A DNA stretch of 32,059 bases from Prochlorococcus sp. HOT208_60m_808M21 (GTDB lineage: Bacteria > Cyanobacteriota > Cyanobacteriia > PCC-6307 > Cyanobiaceae). The position numbers were made by a program, and so were the translations under genes. The DNA lies in contig MWOX01000152.1 in NCBI GenBank assembly GCA_002026005.1, positions 1 to 32,059 of the forward strand, read 5' to 3'. The notes under the pieces are model-generated. The model made no database searches and had not been told where the DNA came from. It was given only the letters and a program-made list of their open reading frames with translations. Shown one piece after another: positions 25,100 to 32,059 of the stretch (position 1 is its first letter; every line of letters begins with the position of its first letter).

Positions 25100-26539
25100 G
25101 TGACTGATTCAAGTTTTGATTTTGATTTAATCGTAATAGGAGCAGGATATGGAGGTTTTGATGCCGCTAAACATGCTGCTGGTAAGGGACTTAAAGTCGC
25201 AATAGTAGAATCTTCTGATATGGGAGGCACTTGTGTTAACAAAGGTTGTGTTCCATCTAAAGCTCTTTTAGCTGCAAGTGGAAAAGTTAGAGAAATAGCT
25301 GATTATGAACATTTAGCTAAATTTGGTATACATGCTTCACCAGTAAGGTTCGAGAGATCAAAAATTGCAGATCATGCAAATAATTTAGTTTTAAATGTTA
25401 GAGAAAATTTAACAAAAACTCTTAAAAGGAATGGAGTTGAAATTATTTTGGGCATTGGAAGAATTGAAGGAAATCAAAAAGTAGGCATAAGAGATAAAAA
25501 CGGTATTGATAAAATTTTCACGTGTAAGAATATCGTTATAGCAACAGGCTCTTCTCCTTTTGTGCCCCGTGGAATAACTTTGGATAATAGGACCGTATTT
25601 ACTAGTGATGATGCGGTTAAACTTGAGTGGCTTCCAAGATGGATAGCAATTATTGGAAGCGGATATATAGGTCTAGAATTTGCTGATGTTTATACCGCTC
25701 TTGGTTGTGAAGTTACCATGATCGAGGCTTTGGAAAATATTATGCCAACATTTGATCCAGACATCACTAAAATTGCTAAGAAGAACCTTATTCAAGCTAG
25801 AGATATAGACACAAAATCAAATGTCTTTGCGACAAAAATAATACCTGGATGCCCAGTAAAAATAGAACTGACGGATGCAAAATCTAAGGAAGTTGTAGAA
25901 ACTTTAGAAGTTGACGCTGTACTAGTTGCAACTGGCAGAAGTCCTAATAGTAATAACTTAAATCTTGAGTCGGTTGGTATCGAAACAGTAAAAGGTTTCA
26001 TTCCTATAGATGATCAAATGAGAGTTAAGAATGGTGATGAAATAATACCTAACATTTGGGCTGTTGGAGATGTAACGGGCAAACTAATGCTTGCCCATAC
26101 AGCTGCAGCGCAGGGTACTATTGCTGTTGATAATATTTGCGGTGGTAATGTCGAAATTAACTATAAAAGTATCCCTGCAGCAACTTTTACGCACCCAGAG
26201 ATAAGTTCAGTTGGTCTATCTGAAGTTGAAGCTAAAGAGATATCTGCAAAAGAAAATTTTACTTTGGGAGTTGTCAAAAGTTTCTTTAAGGCTAATTCAA
26301 AAGCATTGGCTGAATTAGAGAGTGATGGGTTGCTAAAGTTGATTTTCAACAAAGATAATGGGAAAGTATTAGGTGCTCATATTTTTGGGTTACATGCAGC
26401 TGATTTAATTCAAGAAATTTCGAACGCTATTTCAAGGAACCAAGATGTAATTGAATTATCTAAAGAAGTTCATACTCATCCTACTCTTAGTGAAGTGGTT
26501 GAGGTTGCATATAAACAAGCGGCTTCTCAAATAAAATAA
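25100..26539 (+). CDS. lpdA: Dihydrolipoamide dehydrogenase (E3)
   Basis: FAD disulfide oxidoreductase shared by the pyruvate dehydrogenase complex and glycine cleavage. 479 residues. FAD motif VIGAGYGGFDAA at 12-23; redox disulfide Cys45/Cys50 in GGTCVNKGCVPSKA; NAD motif IIGSGYIGLEFA in the middle; AVGDVTGKLMLAHTA for the second FAD contact; and HTHPTLSE with the catalytic His near the C-terminus. GTG start at 25100, 11 bases after the methyltransferase and 12 bases before trpC, so likely part of one transcript. Confidence 0.96.
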   Translation: MTDSSFDFDLIVIGAGYGGFDAAKHAAGKGLKVAIVESSDMGGTCVNKGCVPSKALLAASGKVREIADYEHLAKFGIHASPVRFERSKIADHANNLVLNVRENLTKTLKRNGVEIILGIGRIEGNQKVGIRDKNGIDKIFTCKNIVIATGSSPFVPRGITLDNRTVFTSDDAVKLEWLPRWIAIIGSGYIGLEFADVYTALGCEVTMIEALENIMPTFDPDITKIAKKNLIQARDIDTKSNVFATKIIPGCPVKIELTDAKSKEVVETLEVDAVLVATGRSPNSNNLNLESVGIETVKGFIPIDDQMRVKNGDEIIPNIWAVGDVTGKLMLAHTAAAQGTIAVDNICGGNVEINYKSIPAATFTHPEISSVGLSEVEAKEISAKENFTLGVVKSFFKANSKALAELESDGLLKLIFNKDNGKVLGAHIFGLHAADLIQEISNAISRNQDVIELSKEVHTHPTLSEVVEVAYKQAASQIK

Positions 26540-26551
26540 TATCTAAAATTA

Positions 26552-27439
26552 ATGGAGATAAGACGCAGGCCACCAAATCCAACAGTAAGGGTAGAAAATT
26601 TAGAATATGCCGTACCTCATAGAGAAGCACAAGCAAAAAATATTCTGGAAGAAATTGTATGGCATAAGGATATTGAAATTAAGAATTTTAAAAAAATAGT
26701 CTCTTTAGAAGATCTCATAAAAAAGATTGAAAAACTTCCTGCTCCAAAAGATTTTTATAAAAATATCTTGGAGTCAAAAATAAAACCAGGAGTAATTGCT
26801 GAAATAAAAAAAGCTAGTCCGAGTAAAGGAGTGATTAGAAAAGATTTTAATCCTGAAGACATAGCAATTTGTTATGAAGGATTAGGTGCATCATGTATAT
26901 CAGTACTTACCGATAAAAGGTTTTTTCAAGGGAGTTATGAAATACTCGAAACTGTAAGGAAATCAACTAATCTCCCTCTACTTTGCAAAGATTTTATTAT
27001 TTCTGCTTATCAGATTTATAAAGCAAGGGTATCTGGTGCCGATGCAATATTATTTATCGCTGCCATTTTAAGTGATGACGATTTAATTTATTTAAAGAAA
27101 ATAGCTGATAATTTAAAGATGAGTGTTCTTGTTGAAGTCCATAACTCTAATGAATTAGAAAGGATTCTAAAGTTAAAATCTTTTAATTTGATTGGAATAA
27201 ATAATAGGGACTTAAAGACTTTTAAAACGGATTTAAAAACATCAATTGAATTGATGCATAAATATGCAGATATATTTTTAAAACAAAATATTATTCCCAT
27301 AAGTGAATCCGGAATTAATTGTGCCGAAGATTTAGAATCGCTCAGATCTATTGGAATCAAGGGAGTATTAATTGGTGAAACTTTTATGAGAGAAAGTGAT
27401 ATTGAACAATCGTTCAAGAAATTATTTAACTCAATTTAA
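26552..27439 (+). CDS. trpC: Indole-3-glycerol phosphate synthase
   Basis: Fourth pathway step of tryptophan synthesis. 295 residues: the cyanobacterial form with an N-terminal extension of about 30 residues ([20 protein letters not shown]). TIM barrel with the catalytic lysine loop [41 protein letters not shown] and ISESGI. ATG start, 12 bases after lpdA. Confidence 0.96.
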   Translation: MEIRRRPPNPTVRVENLEYAVPHREAQAKNILEEIVWHKDIEIKNFKKIVSLEDLIKKIEKLPAPKDFYKNILESKIKPGVIAEIKKASPSKGVIRKDFNPEDIAICYEGLGASCISVLTDKRFFQGSYEILETVRKSTNLPLLCKDFIISAYQIYKARVSGADAILFIAAILSDDDLIYLKKIADNLKMSVLVEVHNSNELERILKLKSFNLIGINNRDLKTFKTDLKTSIELMHKYADIFLKQNIIPISESGINCAEDLESLRSIGIKGVLIGETFMRESDIEQSFKKLFNSI

Positions 27440-27458
27440 TATTGACCTCAAATCGTGC

Positions 27459-27464
27459 TATAAA
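27459..27464 (+). promoter_or_regulatory. Possible extended -10 box of sodT
   Basis: TGC-TATAAA, an extended -10 element, 30 bases before the sodT start and 20 bases after trpC. It suggests that sodT has its own promoter. Confidence 0.4.
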
Positions 27465-27494
27465 ATTGAGTAAACAGAGTTGTACTGAATATAT

Positions 27495-28166
27495 ATGCAG
27501 GCTGTAATTTTAACAGGTATAGTCGCAGGATTTGTGCATGTAGTTAGTGGCGCAGATCATCTAATTGCAATGGCACCGGCAGCGATTAATAATCCTCAAA
27601 AAGCTCTTAAAAATAGTTTCTCATGGGGCTTGGGACATTCTTCAGGAGTCCTCTTGTTAGCTTTTCTAGCGATTTTGATTAAGGATATTACGCCTTTAAA
27701 CAAATTTTCTAGTATTGCCGAATTCCTAGTTGGAATTTCACTTCTAATTGTTGGAGTATTTGCTATAAAAAATTCTTTTCAATTAAGTGTTCACTCGCAT
27801 TCCCATAAGCATGAGAATGGCATTGCCCATCGTCACTTTCACTTTCATGTTAAGGAACAAAAAAATAATAATAAGCACTCACATGCTTTGACTGGTTTAG
27901 GCTTGCTACACGGTATAGCTGGAGGTTCACATTTTCTTGCAGTTCTTCCTGCTTTAGCACTACCTCTAACAAGCGCTTGCTTATATTTGATTTCATATTT
28001 GATTGGTTCACTCATAAGTATGAATCTTTTTACTTGTTTAATATCTTTTACCACCTTTAAAGCAAGTCAAAAATTTATTAAAAGATTAATAGCTGCAGCA
28101 GGAGGGCTTTCCTTTTCTTTGGGATTATTTTGGATTCAAAGAAGTGCTTCTGTTTTTTTGAATTAA
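27495..28166 (+). CDS. sodT: Nickel permease of the NiSOD cluster (SodT/UreH-like)
   Basis: Membrane transporter, probably importing Ni2+ for the superoxide dismutase encoded next door. 223 residues, about six helices. The first helix has HVVSGADH (His15, Asp21, His22), the NiCoT-type metal signature, and GLLHGIAGGSHF repeats a related motif later. Between them lies a cytoplasmic or periplasmic loop (100-130) with ten histidines in 31 residues, fit for metal binding. ATG start. Its 3' end overlaps convergent sodX by 42 bases. UreH for urease is an alternative role, but no urease genes are in the window. Confidence 0.83.
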   Translation: MQAVILTGIVAGFVHVVSGADHLIAMAPAAINNPQKALKNSFSWGLGHSSGVLLLAFLAILIKDITPLNKFSSIAEFLVGISLLIVGVFAIKNSFQLSVHSHSHKHENGIAHRHFHFHVKEQKNNNKHSHALTGLGLLHGIAGGSHFLAVLPALALPLTSACLYLISYLIGSLISMNLFTCLISFTTFKASQKFIKRLIAAAGGLSFSLGLFWIQRSASVFLN

Positions 28167-28517
28167 AAAATTTTTTAATTTAGGAATAATTAATTTAGAG
28201 GTGACAATCCCAATTATTTTTTCGTTATTGATTAATCCAAATTTATTACTATCTTCGCTAAATTCAATATTGTCGCCAATAACCTCAACGTTATTTTGAT
28301 TTACTGAATTTATCCTTTTTATTAGATTTTTATTTTTAAATGGATGATTAAAAATAACTATTTGTCGATATTTAAGTATTGATTTATTCTTTTTATATTT
28401 TTTAAAAAATACAATATCACCTTCTCTTAGGTAAGGAAACATCGACTCACCACTAATAATCGCGGTTTTTCTTAAACCTAAAAAAAATAAAATAAAATCA
28501 AAAAAACTTTTGAAAAT
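28125..28517 (-). CDS. sodX: NiSOD maturation protease SodX (S26 signal-peptidase type)
   Basis: Cuts the propeptide of NiSOD to expose its N-terminal His. The first ordinary start codon (ATG 28442, 105 residues) would remove the catalytic serine. Reading upstream in frame gives a hydrophobic segment FFDFILFFLGLRK and then ISGESMFPYLREGD, the S26 serine box. With the ATT at 28517 as start the protein has 130 residues, with Ser25 and general base Lys67 (LIKRI) as the dyad. The frame closes at 28530-28532 without ATG, GTG or TTG before 28442, so ATT or another rare start is inferred. It begins nine bases after sodN. Confidence 0.82.
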   Translation of the reverse strand: MFKSFFDFILFFLGLRKTAIISGESMFPYLREGDIVFFKKYKKNKSILKYRQIVIFNHPFKNKNLIKRINSVNQNNVEVIGDNIEFSEDSNKFGLINNEKIIGIVTSKLIIPKLKNFLIQKNRSTSLNPK

Positions 28518-28525
28518 AACTCTGA

Positions 28526-28999
28526 TTAACTAGCTTTTACAAAAGCGTCTGATCTTCCTTTTGAAGCCCAGAAAATATTATGAATTTTTTCTACATAACT
28601 CATGAGTTCTTCAGCTTGGGCTAAGTCAATATTAACTTTGCATGCACTGCATAATTTGGCCGCCTTCCAAATGGTTTCATGTAAGTCTGGATAAGTTTCT
28701 AAGTGAACTGGTTTAAAGTAGTCTGTCCACAAAATTAGAATCTCTTTCTTTGTTTCTTTTGCTTGCTCTTCTTTAACTGCAACATATCTAGAAAATGTAT
28801 TACTGTACGCAGCCCACTCTGCTGAATCAGTGCTAGAAGGAGCTTCTAAAGCAATAAGTTTTTTTGTCATTGATAAAACAGCTTCAGCTGCAACTCTCGT
28901 AGATGCTGGGTCGTAAACACCACAAGGACCATCGCAGTGAGCATGGACAGTCATTGGGGATTTTTTATCTAGAAAAGAATTGATGAATTTACTTAACAT
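28526..28999 (-). CDS. sodN: Nickel superoxide dismutase
   Basis: Converts superoxide to oxygen and peroxide with nickel. 157 residues. The Ni hook HCDGPCGVY begins at residue 21, so a 20-residue propeptide must be removed to free His21 (mature His1), Cys22 and Cys26, which bind nickel. The rest is the four-helix bundle typical of the family. ATG start. sodX follows nine bases later in the same direction, and the permease sodT converges on them, together forming the complete NiSOD gene set. Nickel use avoids iron demand in the open ocean (family knowledge). Confidence 0.97.
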   Translation of the reverse strand: MLSKFINSFLDKKSPMTVHAHCDGPCGVYDPASTRVAAEAVLSMTKKLIALEAPSSTDSAEWAAYSNTFSRYVAVKEEQAKETKKEILILWTDYFKPVHLETYPDLHETIWKAAKLCSACKVNIDLAQAEELMSYVEKIHNIFWASKGRSDAFVKAS

Positions 29000-29077
29000 T
29001 TCAAATATTTGGTGTTGTTTATATATTACTTGGAGATTAACTAAATTGAAAAGTCTTAGATATTTTTCTTACTTAAT

Positions 29078-29650
29078 TTAATTGACTTTTAATAATTCAA
29101 CTTCAAATATTAAAGTCGCATTAGCAGGTATTACATTTCCAGCTCCTCTTGATCCGTATCCAAGCTCCGGAGGTATTGTTAATTTTCTTTTGCCTCCAAC
29201 TTTCATGCCTGCTACACCTTCGTCCCAACCTTTTATTACTCGTCCAGCACCCAAAGGAAAGCTGAATGGAGCTCTGCCGATACTGGTATCAAATTGTGTC
29301 CCGTCTTCTAGAGTTCCTGTGTAATTTACTGTAACTGTTTGCCCAGCACTAGCTTCATCTCCTTCCCCGTTTAAGATATCTGCAATAATTAGACCACTTT
29401 CTGTAGTCCTTGAATTGTTGTCTGATGGTGTTTCTTCTGCCATAGCGAAAAGTATAGGATTTGGATCTGATGGGTCTAGTTCAAATAAATTATTATTTGA
29501 GACATTTGATGATTTTGCAACAGGTTTTCCTTGAACTGACTGAGTTTCTGATTCAGCAGCATTAACAACTTGAGGTGAATTAAATTGACTGAAAAGAGTT
29601 AATGAAACACAAAAAACAAAAACTGCAAAACTAATAAAGACTTCTTTCAC
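29078..29650 (-). CDS. Exported FKBP-type peptidyl-prolyl isomerase
   Basis: Protein-folding helper outside the cytoplasm (periplasm or thylakoid lumen). 190 residues. Signal peptide at about 1-31 with hydrophobic core [16 protein letters not shown] and cleavage near VVNA. A polar linker to about 80, then one FKBP domain: [49 protein letters not shown], and [11 protein letters not shown] at the end. Active-site aromatic residues (Tyr, Phe, Trp) are retained. GTG start at 29650. It lies 78 bases before sodN on the same strand. Confidence 0.93.
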   Translation of the reverse strand: MKEVFISFAVFVFCVSLTLFSQFNSPQVVNAAESETQSVQGKPVAKSSNVSNNNLFELDPSDPNPILFAMAEETPSDNNSRTTESGLIIADILNGEGDEASAGQTVTVNYTGTLEDGTQFDTSIGRAPFSFPLGAGRVIKGWDEGVAGMKVGGKRKLTIPPELGYGSRGAGNVIPANATLIFEVELLKVN

Positions 29651-29736
29651 TTAAATTTTGAAAGTTACTAAAACTTAGTCTACAGAATGAAGGTACAATA
29701 AATGGGTGATTATAAATTTAATTTCGTAATTTTAGA

Positions 29737-31224
29737 TTGTTAATCCCAACTCAAATTAAAAGTCTAAGACAATATTTTTACCCTTGTTTAGGAGGGATTT
29801 TAGGAGGAATTTCAGTTTCAACTCATTTTTGGCTGATTTTTATGCCGATATCTTTATTTATTTTATGGAAGGGAAGTGAAAGGAGAATAGCAAATTTTTG
29901 TTGGGGTTTTTTCTTTATCTTGATAAGTCATTCTTGGCTTTATGATCTTCATCCATTGACATGGCTTGGGTTTTCATGGCTTGCAAGTTTAATAATTACC
30001 ATTTTAATATTATTATTTTGCGCTTTTCTGGGTGGGATATTAGTTTATTTATGGGGATTGTTAGTTGAAATTATTCTCTGGAAAGAGGATGTTTTCAAAA
30101 TGAAAATATTATCTTTAACAGTAAAAGTATTTTTTTTATCCTTGACTTGGGGTATTGGTGAATTGATACTTTCTCAAACACCTTTTTTTTGGATAGGTTT
30201 AGGAGAGAGTCTTATCCCAGGTGATATTTATCTTGCTGGTTTAGCAAGATGGATTGGTGCAAGTGGTTTATGCGTATTACAAATATTGATTGGATTTTGG
30301 ATTTTTTATATTCAAGGTAGATGGGAAAGAAAACTTAACTTTAAAAAAATATTTCTTTTAGGACTTTTGGTTTTTATTTTCTTACATTTATTTGGAGGTT
30401 TAACAAGTCCATTAAAAAGAAATTATGAATATCCAGTAGCTATTTGGCAAACTAATATACCAACAAGAGAAAAATTAAAAATAAATGATGAATTTATTGA
30501 AGAAAAGCTATCCATCGCTCAAAAATATGCTTTATCAAACAAAGCGAAACTTCTTGTTGCTCCTGAAGGGACTCTATCTAACAATTTTTATTTTTCTAAA
30601 GGCATTAAGGTTAATACCTTGTCAGGAGGTTTCAGGAATTCAAATAATGAGTTAAGAAGTTCTTTACTCGGATTTCAAATTGGAGATAAATCTTTTACCT
30701 CATTTGTAGATAAAAATAGACTTGTTCCAATAGGTGAAAAAATACCTAGATTTCTAGATATTTTTTCAAGAGGATTATCTGCAGTAGGAGGAATTCAACC
30801 AGGCTCTGATTCAAGATTTTTTGATACTAAATTTACACCCCCACTAGCAGTAGCTATATGTTATGAAATTAGTGATGGACTAGAAATAAGAAAGGCTATT
30901 AATAGCGGTGCAAAACTAATAATAACTGCAGCAAATTTAGATCCATATCCAGCTAAGCTTTATAATCAATTCCTATCTTTGGCTAGATTAAGAAGTATTG
31001 AAAATAAGAAAAATAATTTACTAGTATCAAACACAGGCCCTTCGGGCTTAGTTCAAGATGATGGAAAAATAATTAAACTTTTAGATTATGATGTTGAGCG
31101 AAATGAAATAGTGTTCCCTAATTTTTCATCCGAAAAGACTTTTTATACAAAATTTGGAGATAAACCTATTTTGTTTTTGTTTATATTTTTTATGGGATTA
31201 AATATCTTTTGGAAAATTAATTAA
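29737..31224 (+). CDS. lnt: Apolipoprotein N-acyltransferase
   Basis: Inner-membrane enzyme adding the third acyl chain to lipoproteins. 495 residues. About six membrane helices in the first 220 residues, then a nitrilase-like catalytic domain (about 230-460), and a last helix at 477-492. Triad visible: Glu277 (VAPEGTL), Lys335 (PIGEKIP), Cys375 (AICYEIS). The sequence is divergent from E. coli Lnt, but all three catalytic residues are there. TTG start at 29737. Convergent with mnmA, overlapping it by eight bases. Confidence 0.9.
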   Translation: MLIPTQIKSLRQYFYPCLGGILGGISVSTHFWLIFMPISLFILWKGSERRIANFCWGFFFILISHSWLYDLHPLTWLGFSWLASLIITILILLFCAFLGGILVYLWGLLVEIILWKEDVFKMKILSLTVKVFFLSLTWGIGELILSQTPFFWIGLGESLIPGDIYLAGLARWIGASGLCVLQILIGFWIFYIQGRWERKLNFKKIFLLGLLVFIFLHLFGGLTSPLKRNYEYPVAIWQTNIPTREKLKINDEFIEEKLSIAQKYALSNKAKLLVAPEGTLSNNFYFSKGIKVNTLSGGFRNSNNELRSSLLGFQIGDKSFTSFVDKNRLVPIGEKIPRFLDIFSRGLSAVGGIQPGSDSRFFDTKFTPPLAVAICYEISDGLEIRKAINSGAKLIITAANLDPYPAKLYNQFLSLARLRSIENKKNNLLVSNTGPSGLVQDDGKIIKLLDYDVERNEIVFPNFSSEKTFYTKFGDKPILFLFIFFMGLNIFWKIN

Positions 31225-32059
31225 TTAACCCTCCACCTAATAAAATTTCTCCTTTATAAAAAACTGCAGCTTGTCCGGGCGTTACTGAACTTTGACTATC
31301 TTCAAAAATTAATTTAAATGTTTTAGTAGGATTATCTTTATTTTTCAAAGGGATTAAAGTTCCTTTTACTGGATGACTTCTATATCTAATTTGTGCTTCT
31401 ACTTCAATCTCTTGCTTAGGTTCTTCGATTGAAACCCAGTTAACCTCGCTAATTATTGCTTCTTTATTAAAGAGATCACTTTTATCTGCTACATAAACTA
31501 TGTTTTTTCCCCTGTCTAAACTTTTTACATATAAAGGTTCCGGCCAAGCAATGCCCAACCCTTTTCTCTGACCTACCGTAAAGTGCTGAATTCCATTGTG
31601 CGTCCCAAGGACTTTCCCATTTACATGCACAATTTCTCCTTCTTTGGGTTCTATGTGTTTGTCGATAAATATCTGCATTGATCCATAATGCTCAACTAAA
31701 CATAAATCTTGACTTTCTGGTTTTTGAGCAGTTCTAAGGCCTAATCTGAGGGCTTCCCTTCTTGTATCTTCTTTTTTCATTTCACCAAGAGGAAATTCTA
31801 ATCTGCTTAGTACTTCTTGGGAAAGAGAATAAAGAAAATAACTTTGGTCTTTGTTTTCGTCAGCACCTCTGAGAAGGATGAAGTCTTTAAATATAAAGTT
31901 CTTGCAATTAAGTTTTTCAGCATAAGGTGATTTTTTTATCCTTGCGTAATGTCCGGTCGCAATATGAGTAAAGTCTTTTTTGCTTATTGCGTAATTAAGC
32001 ATCTCTTCAAACTTCACATTCTTGTTGCACATCGAACATGGCAGTGGAGTGAATCCTTT
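31217..32059 (-). CDS. mnmA: tRNA-specific 2-thiouridylase MnmA, C-terminal part (runs off right edge)
   Basis: Thiolates U34 of tRNA Lys, Glu and Gln. The frame is open through the right edge, so the ATG at 32032 is internal: the nine codons before it read KGFTPLPCS and continue into MCNKNVKF, the conserved loop holding the first catalytic Cys. The second catalytic Cys is in [24 protein letters not shown] and the C-terminal beta barrel ending in [15 protein letters not shown] follow. The N-terminal PP-loop (SGGVDSS) region is outside the window. Confidence 0.95.
   Translation of the reverse strand, partial: KGFTPLPCSMCNKNVKFEEMLNYAISKKDFTHIATGHYARIKKSPYAEKLNCKNFIFKDFILLRGADENKDQSYFLYSLSQEVLSRLEFPLGEMKKEDTRREALRLGLRTAQKPESQDLCLVEHYGSMQIFIDKHIEPKEGEIVHVNGKVLGTHNGIQHFTVGQRKGLGIAWPEPLYVKSLDRGKNIVYVADKSDLFNKEAIISEVNWVSIEEPKQEIEVEAQIRYRSHPVKGTLIPLKNKDNPTKTFKLIFEDSQSSVTPGQAAVFYKGEILLGGGLIN

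Noticed and set aside
29044..29092. AAAAGTC...GACTTTT repeat after the FKBP gene as a terminator
   Set aside because: Long loop, AT-rich arms and partial overlap with the coding end; not convincing.
1..32059. CRISPR arrays, insertion sequences, integrases, prophage genes
   Set aside because: No regularly spaced direct repeats, transposase or phage-like proteins were seen; the three tRNA genes show no adjoining integrase or repeated 3' end.

Overview
This is a stretch of a very AT-rich, tightly packed cyanobacterial chromosome. The gene set (a high-light-inducible chlorophyll-binding protein, nickel superoxide dismutase with its protease and nickel permease, ClpP/ClpR, cobalamin synthesis, many very small membrane proteins, spacers of a few bases, frequent TTG/GTG starts) points to marine Prochlorococcus, most likely a high-light clade. 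This assignment rests on recognising the proteins, not on a database search. No prophage, insertion sequence, integron or CRISPR array is visible.

Layout. 1-404: 5' part of a GPH-family sugar symporter (minus, runs off the left edge). 466-536: tRNA-Gly. 538-2571: GlgX/isoamylase-type debranching enzyme. 2572-3195: largest gene-free stretch, with a C9 tract and palindromes before hup. 3196-3530: HU and its terminator. 3590-4987: five small genes (secreted Cys protein, two single-TM proteins, a two-TM protein, an Hli protein). 5035-9597 (minus): PIN-TRAM protein, clpR, clpP, ilvC, cobD. 9694-11683: hemW converging on panB. 11731-11824: SRP RNA. 11840-16750 (minus): miaB, ddl, a membrane-anchored unknown, ftsQ and ftsZ, a wall/division cluster. 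16822-16895: tRNA-His.

17024-19653 (plus): a cytosine-deaminase-like amidohydrolase followed by a GlcD-type FAD oxidase, a two-gene catabolic or salvage module of unknown substrate. It converges on folC; argD sits directly behind tRNA-Leu. 22432-22646: two tiny overlapping membrane-peptide ORFs too short for ordinary gene calling. Then murA (minus), and on plus a SpoU-type RNA methyltransferase, lpdA, trpC and sodT. sodT converges on and overlaps sodX, which follows sodN. The window ends with an FKBP isomerase, lnt, and the 3' part of mnmA, which runs off the right edge.

Most genes are housekeeping: carbohydrate storage, branched-chain amino acid, Arg, Trp, pantothenate, folate and B12 synthesis, proteolysis, peptidoglycan and division, tRNA modification, lipoprotein maturation. 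The parts that deserve a second look are the amidohydrolase/oxidase module with an operator-like repeat at its promoter, the coupled micro-ORFs, the PH-like membrane protein inside the division cluster, and two genes (spoU, sodX) whose conserved N-termini lie upstream of any ATG/GTG/TTG codon.
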